Part shown: positions 36,675 through 49,500 of the stretch, in pieces
How positions within the stretch are numbered: the stretch's first letter is position 1
Layout: every line of letters starts with the position of its first letter
Assembly (NCBI RefSeq): GCF_032854445.1
Contig: NC_088303.1
Location: 18,547,501 to 18,611,500, forward strand
From: Liolophura sinensis
Lineage: Eukaryota; Mollusca; Polyplacophora; Chitonida; Chitonidae
DNA length: 64,000 bases
Direction of reading: 5' to 3'
The notes under the pieces: generated by a model
The model's database searches: none
What the model was told of the DNA's origin: nothing
Seen by the model: the letters and a program-made list of their open reading frames with translations, nothing else
Program-made: the position numbers and the translations under genes

Positions 36675-38395
36675 GTGCCTGATGGGATGTCCAGCAGGAC
36701 GGCAGGCTAACCAGCTGGCCGAGGCGCCTGATATGGTGTCCAGCAAGATAGCAGACTGAACATTAACTTGCCATAAGGTGTCTGATAGGGTGTCCAGCAA
36801 GATAGCAGGGTCTAAATTAGCCTGCCATGAAGTGTCTGATAGGGTGTCCAGATACGGCCAAGTTGTCTGATACGGTGTTCAGGCTTTGGACCAGCTGGTC
36901 GAGTTGTCTGTTACGGTGTCCAGTAATACGACAGGATCTTGACCAGCCGGCCGAGTTGCCCGATAGGGCGTCCAGCAATATGACAGACTATAGACAATCT
37001 GACCGAGTTGTCTGGTAGGGTGTCCAGCCATACGACAGGCTTTAGACCAGCTAGTCGACGAGTCTGATGGTGTGTCCAGCAAGATCACAGCTTTTATACC
37101 CGCTAGTCGACGTGTCTGATAGTGTGTCCAGCAAGATCACAGGCTTTAGACCAGCTGGCCTGGGTGTCTCATAGGGTGTCCAACAATACGGCAGGCTTTA
37201 GAGCAGCTAGCCGAGTTGTCTGGTAGGGTGTCCAGCAATACGACAGGTTTTAGACCAGCTGTTCGACGTGTCTGATAAGTGAGTCCATCAATACCACAGG
37301 CTTTAGACCTGGTGTGCGACGTGTCTAATAGTGTGTCCGGCAAGATCACAGGCCTTAGATCAGCCGACCGAGTTGCCTCCAGCAATATGAAAGGCTTTAA
37401 ACAAGCTGACCGAGTTGCCTCATAGGGTGTCCAGCAATACGGTCAGCTTTAGCTCAGCCGACTGATTTGTATGATAGAGTGTCCAGCAATACGACAGGCT
37501 TTAGACCAGCTGGCCGACGTGTCTGATTTATTTATTTACTTATTTGATTGGTGTTTTAAGCCGTACTCAAGAATATTTCACTTATACGACGGCGGCCAGT
37601 ATTATGGTGGGAGGAATCTGGGCAGAGCCCTGGGGAAACCCACGACCATCCGCAGACTGCTGGAAAACCTTCCCACGTACGGCCGGAGAGGAAGCCAGCA
37701 TGGACGTGTCTGATAGTGTGTGATAGTGTGATAGCAAGATCACAGATCAGTTGACCGAGTTGCCTGATAGTGTGTCCAGCAATACGATAGACTTTAGACC
37801 AGCTGACCGAGTTGCCTGACAGGGTGTCCAGCCATACGACAGGCGCTAAGTCAACTGGCCGAGTTGACCGATAGGGTGTCCAGCTATGCGACAGGCTTTA
37901 GACCTGCTGACCGAGTGGCCTGATAGGGTGTCCAGCAATACGACAGGCTTAGACCAGGTGGCCGAACTGTCTTATACGTGTTTCCAGCTATACCACAGGC
38001 TTTCTCCAACTGGTCGAATTGCCTGATAGGGTGTTCAGCCATACGACAGGCTTTAGTCCAGCTGGCCGAGTTGCCCGATAGAGTGTCCAGCTATGCGACA
38101 GGCTTTAGACCAGCTGACAGAGTTGCTTGATAGGGGTATAGGGTGTTCAGCAATACGACAGGCTTTAGGCCAGCTGGCCGCATTGTCTGGTAGGGTATCC
38201 AGCAATACGACATGCTTCTGACCAGCTGGCCGAGTTGCCCGATAGGTGTCAAACAATACGACAGACTTTAGATTAGCTGGACGAGTTGCCCGATAGGTGT
38301 CAAACAATACGACAGACTTTAGATTAACTGGCCGAGTTGAACGATAGGGTGTCCAGCAATATGACAGACTTTAGATCAGCTCTAGCTGCTTCGTG
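36675..38395. repeat. Minisatellite of about 52-58 bp units
   Basis: About 28-30 units carry the blocks GGGTGTCCAGCAATACGACA, GGCTTTAGACCAGCTGGCCG and AGTTGCCTGAT. Units vary by substitution and small indels. A SINE (37526-37702) interrupts the array. Apparent long open frames here come from the repeat and are not genes. Confidence 0.92.
37526..37702 (-). mobile_element. SINE family 1 inserted in a minisatellite
   Basis: On the plus strand it reads TTTATTTACTTATTTGATTG, GGTGTTTTAAGCCGTACTCA and CTTATACGACGGCGGCCAGT, then GGCCGGAGAGGAAGCCAGCA, where it is cut off before the tRNA head. GACGTGTCTGAT occurs on both sides and may mark the target duplication or simply be array sequence. Confidence 0.88.
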
Positions 38396-39382
38396 ACGTA
38401 TGTTTTATCTCACTTTATGTACAGTTCACTGCGATGATGGAGGAAAATTTTGTCGGTTTCGCTGGCTTGAGTCAGCGTCCCTTTCAGCGTTATTTGGGTC
38501 ATACGTGTGTCACATCGGTGTCTAACTGTAGCATATTATTCCTAGCGTCGGACTAATATTTGCTAAACAGGTTACAGTTTAAAATACTGCCGACTGGAAA
38601 ACTATACATACGCCAAAAGACGTGACGCCAAGTCACACATTCTCTGCCCTCTCCACTGACGATCTTTACACGGCCTACACCTTTCTGTTCGATACGAAGA
38701 CGAACAATGTTGTCAGTTTCAGTCCTAAGAATGCCGCGAGTCAGGAATGGACTAGAGTCTGTGGACAATCGACAAACATATTTGTTCACGTGTAACTTCA
38801 AAACTGGGAACATTTGGGAACCATATGACCGAACAAGAGATATATGTGGCTCTTACCAATAATCAGAATGCCTACAAATATACAGAAACTATTCTCGACA
38901 ATGTTGAGAAAATATCCGACAATTATAAATGTAGCCTACATTACACTGTATACAGTTTATAGGTTCAAAGACAAAGCCCGAAGCACAGTCTTCATAAATG
39001 TCCAACGGCCAAATGTCGCTATTTTCAGTAGCAATAGCACTCTCAAAGCCTTTTCAACGCTTCGGGAAATCGACCTCTAACCATCCGGCATCTGTTGTAT
39101 GTTTCATCTGTTTACTGTTCAGATGTTGAAATCAACAACTTATCCCTCTCTTTAAGTACGTGTACCCATTGACGTTACTAACAGATCTCTACGCTCGATA
39201 ACGGTATTAGCACCTATACCGATGAATCGCTCACTGAATAAATAGAAATTGTATACATATATCTTATGTAATGCAACAACATTAAGGCGTTGCTTAAATG
39301 AATTTTTCTAATATAATTAAAGACGCACAGCATAGAGAGTAAGACCAGGGCAGCGATGTGTGATGGCTGTGTAATGGCTGGC

Positions 39383-39604
39383 AAGTAGTCACACATAACC
39401 GGTGATGTACGGCCTCTTGTCAGTTTACCTTAGTCAGGGTTTTATTCTAACAGTTCGTGTATATGCATAAACAGTGGCAATTTACACGCCCCCTATCATC
39501 ATGGCTTAAGTAGAATTAGGTGAGAAAAAGAAAAGAAAAGAAATGCAGTGATTTGAATTGCCATCAATTAGACGTCACTGGTCTAGAATTACTCAAAATG
39601 CTGT
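39383..39604 (+). repeat. Dispersed repeat R4, plus-strand copy
   Basis: Blocks GGTTTTATTCTA, CGCCCCCTATCA, ATGGCTTAAGTAGAATTAGG and GACGTCACTGGTCTAGAATT follow the same order as at 24050-24290. It lies just beyond the likely 3' end of INTS8. Confidence 0.7.
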
Positions 39605-39664
39605 GTTGTCATCACATTTAACACACAATCCCATTAAACAATGGCAGAAATGAAGCTCATGACT

Positions 39665-40562
39665 CCTTTGTTCTTGGCAAAATAGTTTATTTATGGTCAG
39701 GAGTAACATCTGTTTTGTAGTGTACAAATTATCCAAAATGATTCAACGGTCACTTTCGCCATAAACGCAATAACTCACATTTAATCTAAGTCTTTATCTT
39801 AAATAAGCAATAAAAACAGTTTACAAAGTATTGGAGACAAACGCTAATTCATAACGATACATATATAAATATATACACAATAAGATACAAAACAGCCAAG
39901 TGAATCAGAACATTTAGGTCTCTGTTACATAATCAGCACATCTGTAATCAATAACACAGAATAAAACAGAAAAAGTAAATGCAACAAAAGAAACATATCA
40001 TTAAAGAATATTATTCATACTTTAGGATGCATGTACACAATATATGACACTCAAGTCAGTTAAGTCTGGTGGTAATAACAATAAAGCCGGGAGTTTACTT
40101 GGCAGATAGAGCCCCACACACTTCCCTATACCACCCAATGAAAAATTTCACTTAGCTCTCTGGAGCCTGTCCTAATGTTTGATTTACACTATATGCCCTT
40201 TCCGCCCACTACGTTCTAACTGCCTTTACTTAAGGTGTTGAATACAATGTCCAATGTCCTTGTTTTTGAGGCCCTCCAATTTCAGTAAATACGAACACCT
40301 GCTGCTCGGTAGCTAAAGTATTAACACTCCTCTACATCTTTCTGACAAAGCAAACGCACAATCAACCAAATGCACAATCAACACCACCAGTACTAGAGTG
40401 CAAGTTAGATGCTGTATCTTATAACAATTACATAACTTATACCTATATCCTCACATGCACACCCGTCACTTTAAATGCCATGAAAATAATTTCTGACTGG
40501 GTCAGGAAATGTCGTAGGGGCTAAGTACAAGCATTGCAAACGATGATCACAAATTTATCTCA
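39665..40562 (-). other. Probable INTS8 3' UTR
   Basis: This is the stretch downstream of the INTS8 stop on the minus strand. A minus-strand AATAAA (TTTATT at 39686-39691) could end the transcript at about 39665-39675. No other feature was recognised. The boundary is inferred from the motif only. Confidence 0.35.
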
Positions 40563-43500
40563 TCAGAGATACTGTTTGGAAAGAGACTGTAGGAAGCGGT
40601 TCTTGCGAACAAGAATGGCTTGTTGAAGGATGTCTTCAGGATTGTTACTATTGACGTCCAACTGATTCAGTGCCCTGAGCTGGAAATAAAATGAAATGTA
40701 AAACTGTCAACACAAAATCCACTGAGTCAAAATAACTTAGAATTAAGGCAATTGCCTGAATATTACTTGCACTTCACAATTCAATATACAGGTAAACTCC
40801 GATTAAATCTATAATACAACAACTACAAACATATTTAAACTTTTTTAATATACTCTGTAAACTGTACAACTGAACAAGTACACCACAAGCAAACTTGGTC
40901 GGGTACCTTGACCACCAGAACACTTACAGCTGCTTGCCGCTTGTCCATTTCACCTCGTTTAGTATGTAAATCTGACAATGGTTAAGGTAAATATGAAAAG
41001 TTCCATTCAAGAAATTTGGATTTAGGGGGTGGGGGGAAGAGCACTTCAGAGGAACAATAACCTTACCTAGAAATGACTCCACACTACATGCACATGTATG
41101 TATAGCTTACAAAATACCTTGTAAATTTTATATTCACTTGACTGGTTTTTTAAATTTTTGCAGTAATCGAAAACATTTTACTATTATGACGGCGGCCAGC
41201 AGTATGGTGATAGGAAACTGGGCAGAGAAACCCACAATCATCCACATGTTGTTTACAGATCATCTGGAGAAGAAAAGAAGCCCCTGAATTATTGTGCTGC
41301 TGTAGAACATTAACCACTCAGCTGTTAACATAGAGCATAAATCTAGGTGGCTATAAAATACAGCAGTAGTCAGGCTTACCGATGGAAGGATTTATTTGAT
41401 TGGTGTTTTACACAGAACTCAAGAATATTTCACTTAAATTCTGGCAGCTAGCATTTTGGTGGAAGGAAACTTTACAGAGCCTGAGGGAAACTCAATACAC
41501 CTTACACGGCACCTCAACAAGTACTTGACAAACCTGTTCACATCCTCAATTAATTCAGACTGAGTCGAATAAGAGCATGCTGCCTCATTTACAGTAAAGG
41601 CTTTAATGACTTCTGGAACAATCTGCTGTTTTAGTGAAGAGTAGAACACAAAAATACACTGCAATAATGATTAATTTGGCAAAAAGACCAACTCTCTTAA
41701 TATACTGAAAGGATACGTATCAGGAATTCCAAAATACTGATGTCCCAGATAAATGGATAATAGGTGTCCATGGCGTCGTACGTGTTCCTTTCTTGCAGAG
41801 CCTTGAAAGCCGTTGCATAATCCACTTCATCCAAGAACTGACAAAGAACAGCCACCTGAAACAATGATGATTTGATCTGATTTGATTCTCTTGTCTTTAT
41901 GGTTGTCTCTTGCTGCACTTAGGAATATTTCACTTCCCCGTGTATGAGTAGCAGTGGATTTCACTGGTGAAGCAGGCCCTACAAAACATCGCAGTAAACA
42001 ACTGATTTGGCCAAGTAAATGACATATTTTCTCTCGCAGAATTGGGTGCCATATTGGTGGAAGGCAAGTGATCTTCCAAAGAACTTCATATAAGACCACC
42101 TAAACATTCATCCACTTATTTCCCACAAAAATTCCACAGTGGTGACAGTGTCATTTAGCAGATTTCTTGTGCAAGGCTGGAATTTAAAAAAAAAAAATTA
42201 TTTATTTATTTGATTGGTGTTTTACGCCGTACTCAACAATATTTTATTTATGCGACGACGATCTTCATTATGGTGGGAGGAAACCAGGCACAGCCCAGGT
42301 GAAACCCAAAACCATGCACAGGTTTCATTCGTGGCTGGCTCCTAGGTCATTGTGCTGTGCTGGCGTGCTAACCCACTCGGCCAATGAGGTCTCCACAAAA
42401 ATTTAAATTGTTGCTTACTGGCCAGCATAAATTTTTCCTTTCAATGTCAGAGGCGGGTATAAAAACAAAATTTGAAAATGATTTAATTTGTGGAAAAAGT
42501 GGACTTTCCCAGCAATTATTTACTGTTGAAGACATATTTACATGACTGGAAAGTCTTGAAAAACAAGGAAATCACAACATGAAAATCAATCAAAATGTAA
42601 AGTTGAAATTTATTTTTTTCCATTTTTTTGTGCTGGATCACCCATAAAACACAAAATAAAGTTGGTATGGACCAATCATACAATGCAAAAATGAATGATA
42701 ATTTCCCCCCATATGATAAATGGCTACAGGTAGTCTTAGGTCTTTCAGATCATCTGTGACTCACCTGTGTGTGACACTGGAGGTAGGAGGAGCACTTGAT
42801 CATTCGCCTGTACACCTACAACCAAAGTCATACCATTTATTTACCTGACAGGTTTTTAAGGCCATACCTCAATCTTACATGGCAGACAGATTTGTAACAA
42901 ATTATACAGATGCTACACAGGTTTGTAACAAATCTTACAGTTGGTAGACAGGTTTGCAAAAATCTTTACACGATGGTAGAGTGGTTTGCCACAAATCTTT
43001 ACATGATGGTAGACAGGTTTGAAACAAATCTTACAGGTTGGAAGACAGGTTTGAAACAATCAGCACATTCTCTTACGCATGTTTGTACGAGGCCTAAAGA
43101 AAACAGGAAGCCTAAATTATTGCTGTCTTTAAAACCCTGAATCAATCAACTTTTCACCTTCATTTAATAGAGTTTGTCTTGAAGGGCTTCTTCAATATTT
43201 ATCTGTAATCTGCAATGTTTCTCACCTGTTCATCGTAAACCAGATTAATGTGAGTTTCGGTGAAGAAATCTGTGGCCACCACACCTGACTCTAGGTAAAA
43301 CTTCATCGCTGGGGCATGTTGTCCATGAGCTGAAACAAGAGGGAACAATTAAGAAATGATATTCCTATTGTGAGTGTCTATTGACTGTATTACAGTCACC
43401 CTAATGATTCCTTCGTCGTCATATGACTGTAAAATTGTTGAAACCCCAAGCACTCACTCACTCACTCAATTAGATGGACGGGGTTATTATTTTAGGTCAA

Positions 43501-46500
43501 AGGCATAAATAGAGGGTCTCCAACAAGTGACTGTAGGTATTTCTGCACAGGATGAAATATATACTAACAGAAGAGTTCAACATCAGACCTGCCTTTACGG
43601 ACCAAATTTTGAGAATTTTTTTTACATTACCATATGCAAGGTTAGCAGATAATTGTTTTAAGTTCCCAAAAATGATTGTGAAAGGAGACCTTGTAGAGTC
43701 ACATCAAAACCAGTGACAACAACAGGAGTACGTAGCTGAAATGTGCCTTAACATACCAGAAGAGAAAAAAAACTTTGGCAACAACATCATTCTTACGCAA
43801 CAAATAGAGAAATAAAGGAATTTCCAAAGTATCTATAAGTGGCTATACAGTCACCATATCTTGGACATTTGCACTCCATGCAGACAAAATAGTCACGCTG
43901 TATACAAAGTAGTATGGCGCGTGTATAGCTTTTGACTGGCTGATTTTTGTCAATCAACTGACGTGAGTCAATCAATTAGCTCTCAACTTTTGTTAACGAA
44001 AGGGAATACGATATTTATTCCCCGCCCCCCCCCCCCTTTAATCCCATGCTCTCGGTCACATTTACGGGATAAAAAATATTTTAACTTCGTCCACCTTATT
44101 GATTGACAGTGAAACTGCTGTTCACCTTACTGAAAGTAAAACATAGCAAGAAAGTTATTTCCTCTTCTATAACTCTCCTCAATAATGCTTAATGTTGGTG
44201 AATAGTAATAAAATAAGAAAAAAAACTTTCACACCCATATGAAGTAGTGTTACAAGATCCCTGCATAGTTATTCCAAATAGCACATGGCCTACAACGTCA
44301 CACACACCGGGTGAAAGCAGGGCCTATCAACAAGACGGTTACCAGCTTTATATGGTTATAGATTTCAGTTTGAATGAGTATCAAACTAATCACAAATTAG
44401 GATGTTGGAAATTAATCAGGAAACTGTTTCTGTGGCATATGGCTTGTGGAATTAATTCTACCCAAAATAACACTCCTTTTTATGAGTAGACTTCTCCGTT
44501 CCATGTACATCATCGGAGAAGCATTTTTGCACGTGAAAAGGAGACAACACTCTAATGCCAAACTCCAAATTATATATAGCTTGCCAGGAAAAGCTTTTTA
44601 ATCTTTACATGTACATGTAATGGTGGTAAATAATCTATATCTTGACTGCTCCAGGATAAATCTGCACCTACATGGAGATCTCACATGTTGATTTTCTCTT
44701 GAATATATCCATATACATGCACATGTATGTAAATTTATTTAATTTACTTATTTGACTAGTGTTTTGCATCATACTCAAGAATATTTCACTTATACGACGG
44801 CAGCCAGCATTATAGTGAGAGGAAACCGGGCACAGCCCGGAGGAAACATACAACCATCCGTCAGTTGCTGTCAAACCTTCCCACATAGGGCCGGAGAGGA
44901 AGCAAGCATGAACTGGACTTGAACTCACAGTGACTGCACTGGAGAGAGACTCCTGGGTCATTACGCTGCGATCAGTTGCTGTCAGACCTTCCCACATACG
45001 GCCGGAGAGGAAGCAAGCATGAACTGGACTTGAACTCACAGTGACTGCACTGGAGAGAGACTCCTGTGTCATTATGCTGCGCTAGCGTGATAACCAACTG
45101 AGCCATGGAGGTATGTAAATACATACAAGCCTGCATATGTACATGAGTGTGTGGGATACACAGTACACATATCTGTTAGCATATCGGCATGGCACACAGC
45201 ACAATTTTCATTTCTTAATCAAAACATATTTTGTTCAACAATGCGCTCCAATTTACCATCATTTATATACATATATGTATATATGCATATATATGCCATT
45301 TAAATTGATTAGGGATAGAAAAGGTCCAAACATTTTTCACTGTAAACTATATGCACACTGTTGATTAAGGAAATGACTACTGAAATAATATTGTGAACAA
45401 ATGCATGAATGATTGAAGTACCTAAATGAAGATCAGCCTGGGTTCGCAGCCAAGATGCTTCTGATGGGTGCATGGTTATCGCATGGCGCATCACCAACAC
45501 AACTGTATCTGCGACAGCCGACACGTTCACAGCGTTTGTGCTAGAAACAAACAATTCAAATACAATGGACAAATTCCAGAACATACACACATTAAAATAC
45601 AGCATAGTTACTTGTACAAAATTTTATCCTATAGTGACTACAGTGAAACTTGTGAAAACCAGAACCTGGGCATGTCTGAATCTCGTCAACACCCCAGGAT
45701 TAATGCAGTCCGCTTTATTATCAATTTAAAATACTTACAATTCGACCTTGAGATACCAGAATGTGCGAACTCTGTTTATTTGCCCCAATTTGTTCAACTG
45801 TGTTAAGTACACGTGGGTGTCTCTGTGATTAGCGCACCAGCATGGTTCAGTGACCCACGAGCCTCTCACCAATGCGGTTGTCGTGAGTTCACATCCAGCT
45901 CATGCTGGACTCCTCTTCAGCTGTATGTGGGAAGGTCTACCAGCAAAATGCGGATGGTTTGGGTTTCCCCCAGAGAAATGTTTAAATAAAGTTATATGGG
46001 CTGTACTTGATTTCTTGCCTTTATTTTGAAGAATAGATACCTACATTTTCATTGGTCCTGCAGATGAATAATTTTCACAGGTTTCAGTGTAGTCTCTTTA
46101 ATGTAATCAAAATCATTCAGTGTCCTTCTGCATGACTCACTCATTGCATTTCACATAAACTTTGATTTGTTAAAAATTTGGCTTTAAAAAGGTCTTAAAT
46201 GATACCTTTGATTCTAAAACTTAAGGGTGGATGAATCAATCAGAATCAAAAAGTGTCACTCGAAAAAAAACGCTAAGTCCTAGGTGGAATGAAGTAAATA
46301 AACATTTAATAAGTGTAAAGTAATAAAAGCAAGATTTGTCAAACAAATGAGACTGTGTAATGAGCTCTAGGAATATGAGCAAACGTAGCCATTCAATTAT
46401 TCACAAACAATTCATCTTTACAGATTGTGACTGGCTAAGACAGAACTGGATTGTCATACTTGCTGAGAGCTGTAGGCCAGAGTGGCAGGAAGTCACTCAT

Positions 46501-49500
46501 AATGTCATTGGAGATGTCGTCCTGCAACAGACAGCATTGTCACATGTACATACAGGTACACTCCCTCATATATGTGTACACTTGTCAATGTACATCTACA
46601 ACAGACAGCACTGTCACATGTACATACAGGTACACTCCCTCATATATGTGTACACGTGTCAATGTACATCTACAACAGACAGCATTGTCACATGTACATA
46701 CAGGTACACTCCCTCATATATGTGTACACATGACAGTGTACATCTACAACAGACAGCATTGTCACATGTACATACAGGTACACTCCCACATACATGTGTA
46801 CACGTGACAGTGTACATCTACAACAGACAGCATTGTCACATGTACATACAGGTACACTCCCTCATACATGTGTACACGTGACAGTGTACATCTACAACAG
46901 ACAGCATTGTCACATGTACATACAGGTACACTCCCTCATACATGTGTACACGTGACAGTGTACATCTACAACAGACAGCACTGTCACATGTACATACAGG
47001 TACGCTCCCTCATATATGTGTACACGTGACAGTGTACATCTACAACAGACAGCACTGTCACATGTACATACAGGTACACTCCCTCATATATGTGTACACG
47101 TGACAGTGTACATCTACAACAGACAGCACTGTCACATGTACATACAGGTACACTCCCTCATATATGTGTACACGTGACAGTGTACATCTACAACAGACAG
47201 CATTGTCACATGTACATACAGGTACACTCCCACATACATGTGTACACGTGACAGTGTACATCTACAACAGACAGCATTGTCACATGTACATACAGGTACA
47301 CTCCCACATATATGTGTACAGGTGACAGTGTACATCTACAACAGACAGCATTGTCACATGTACATACAGGCACACTCCCACATATATGTGTGCTCGTGAC
47401 AGTGTACATCTACAACAGACAGCACTGTCACATGCACATACAGGCACAACTCCACATACATGTATACACATGTCAATGTACATCTACAACAGACAGCATT
47501 GTTACATGCACATACAGGTACACTGCCACATACATGTGTACACCTGTCAATGTACATCTACAACAGGCACCACTATCACATGTACATAGAGGCACACTCC
47601 CACATACATGTGTACACCTGTCAATGTACATCTACAACAGGCATCATTGTCACATGTACAGAGAGGCACAGTCCCACATACATGTGAACAGGTGTCAATG
47701 TTCATCTACAACAGACAGCATTGTCACATGTACATAGAGGCACACTCCCACATACATGTGTACACCTGTCAATGTACATCTACAACAGGCACCACTGTCA
47801 CATGTACATAGAGGCACACTCCCACATATATGTGTACACCTGTCAATGTACAGCTACAACAGACAGCATTGTCACATGCACATACAGGTACACTCCCACA
47901 TACATACATACAACACAAAAGACCTGCATTCAAGTACAGCATGGGGCAGACACATCTACAAGATCTTTTTAGAGCTTCCTTTGAAACACCTCCAACACTT
48001 GATAAAAAGACAGTTATCATGCATTTCATGAAAATACTACAGCAGCCCCATTTATGTACGAGGCATTCAACTAAAAGTCCTTTAGTGTCCACATGTATAT
48101 GAATGTAGTCACATATAATAAATCCTATATCAGTAGGAGTATTTGGAATGCTAGAGATCATTTTTAATTTTTAAGCATTAGGTTGTATGGTCCATATCAA
48201 ATCTATTCAAGGCCAAGGAAAACAAAAAAATAAAAACAAAACACTAACTCGGCCAGCACAGTCTACAACACAAATGTCAGTAGTCTTGTGGTTGCATCTG
48301 ACAACTCTTATTGTGTCCTCTAGTGTCAACTGAGATATTTCCATATGTTAGGTTGTTAAGTTCTCCTTGGTTGGAAGTAAGGACGGGGTTCGGTCTGTTT
48401 GTAATTTTACAGATACCTTTCCATTCCGTGACCGAGCATTTTTAATTGTACATCTACATGGAGCTATTACACCTGTAGCAAATTACCACTGTATATACCC
48501 AAGAATACAATGATACCAACAAAAAGCAACCAACCACCACAGGCACAGCAATCAGCTGCCACTGATTCAGCAATCAACCATCAATGGTACAGCAATCAGC
48601 TGACACTGATTCAGCAATCAGCCATCACTGGTACAGCAATCAGCTGACACTGGTTTAACAATCAGCTTCACTGGTAGCTTCAGCAATAAGCTGGCACTGG
48701 TTCAGCCATAAGCTGGCACTGATTCAGCAATCAGTCACCACTGGTTTAACAATCAGCTTTACTGGTAGCTTCAGCTATTACATGTCACTGGTTCAGCAAT
48801 TAGGTCGCACTGGTTCAGCAATAAGCTGGCCCTGGTTCAGCAATCATTTGAGACTGACTCAGCAATGAGCCATCACTGATTCAGCAATCAGCCACCACTG
48901 GTTTAACAATCAGGTTCACTGGTAGCTTCAGCTATTAGCTGGCACTGGTTCAGCAATCAGCTGGCACTGGTTCAGCAATCAGCTGGCACTGGTTCAGCAA
49001 TCAGTTGACACTGGTTCAGCAATCAGCTGGCACTGGTTCAGCAATCAGCTGACACTGGTTCAGCAATCAGCTTCACTAGTAGGTTTGGCAATCGGACACC
49101 ATACATTGTATATACTTGAGTACGGCGTAAAACACCAATCAAACAAACAAATAAATCATTGGTTGAGGGTTGATGAGCTGTGGCAAATATAGTCAAATAT
49201 AGCTTTTTATAGTCAAATGAGCGGAGTCTGTCACCTAGATGTAGACAACAAAAAATAAAACAAATTTAACACTTTGTGTATCCATTGAGTTTACTTTCAT
49301 ATGTATGCCCTGAAGGCAGCTGACCCATCTGTGTATTGAGAAGGACACACACAAATTAATTTTGATGGGAATTTTAATCCAGCAGCAGGACTTTTCATTG
49401 CATCATTTTATTGACGGCAAATGTTCCTTTCCCAGCTCATCATGATGATGTCACACTAAAGACTGTATGACATTACAACGATGTAGACGTTACGCTATCT

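Noticed and set aside
36827-38307. Open frames of 60-84 codons on both strands with repeated motifs.
   Set aside because: They are translations of the 52-58-bp minisatellite and the inserted SINE.
46522-47910. CRISPR-like array because of exact 74-bp spacing.
   Set aside because: The whole unit is repeated with no unique spacers, and the host is an intron-bearing animal gene; it is a minisatellite.
46360-48161. Overlapping open frames of up to 173 codons on both strands.
   Set aside because: They shift by exactly 74 bp and translate the minisatellite; they are repeat artefacts apart from the INTS8 exon 46521-46460.
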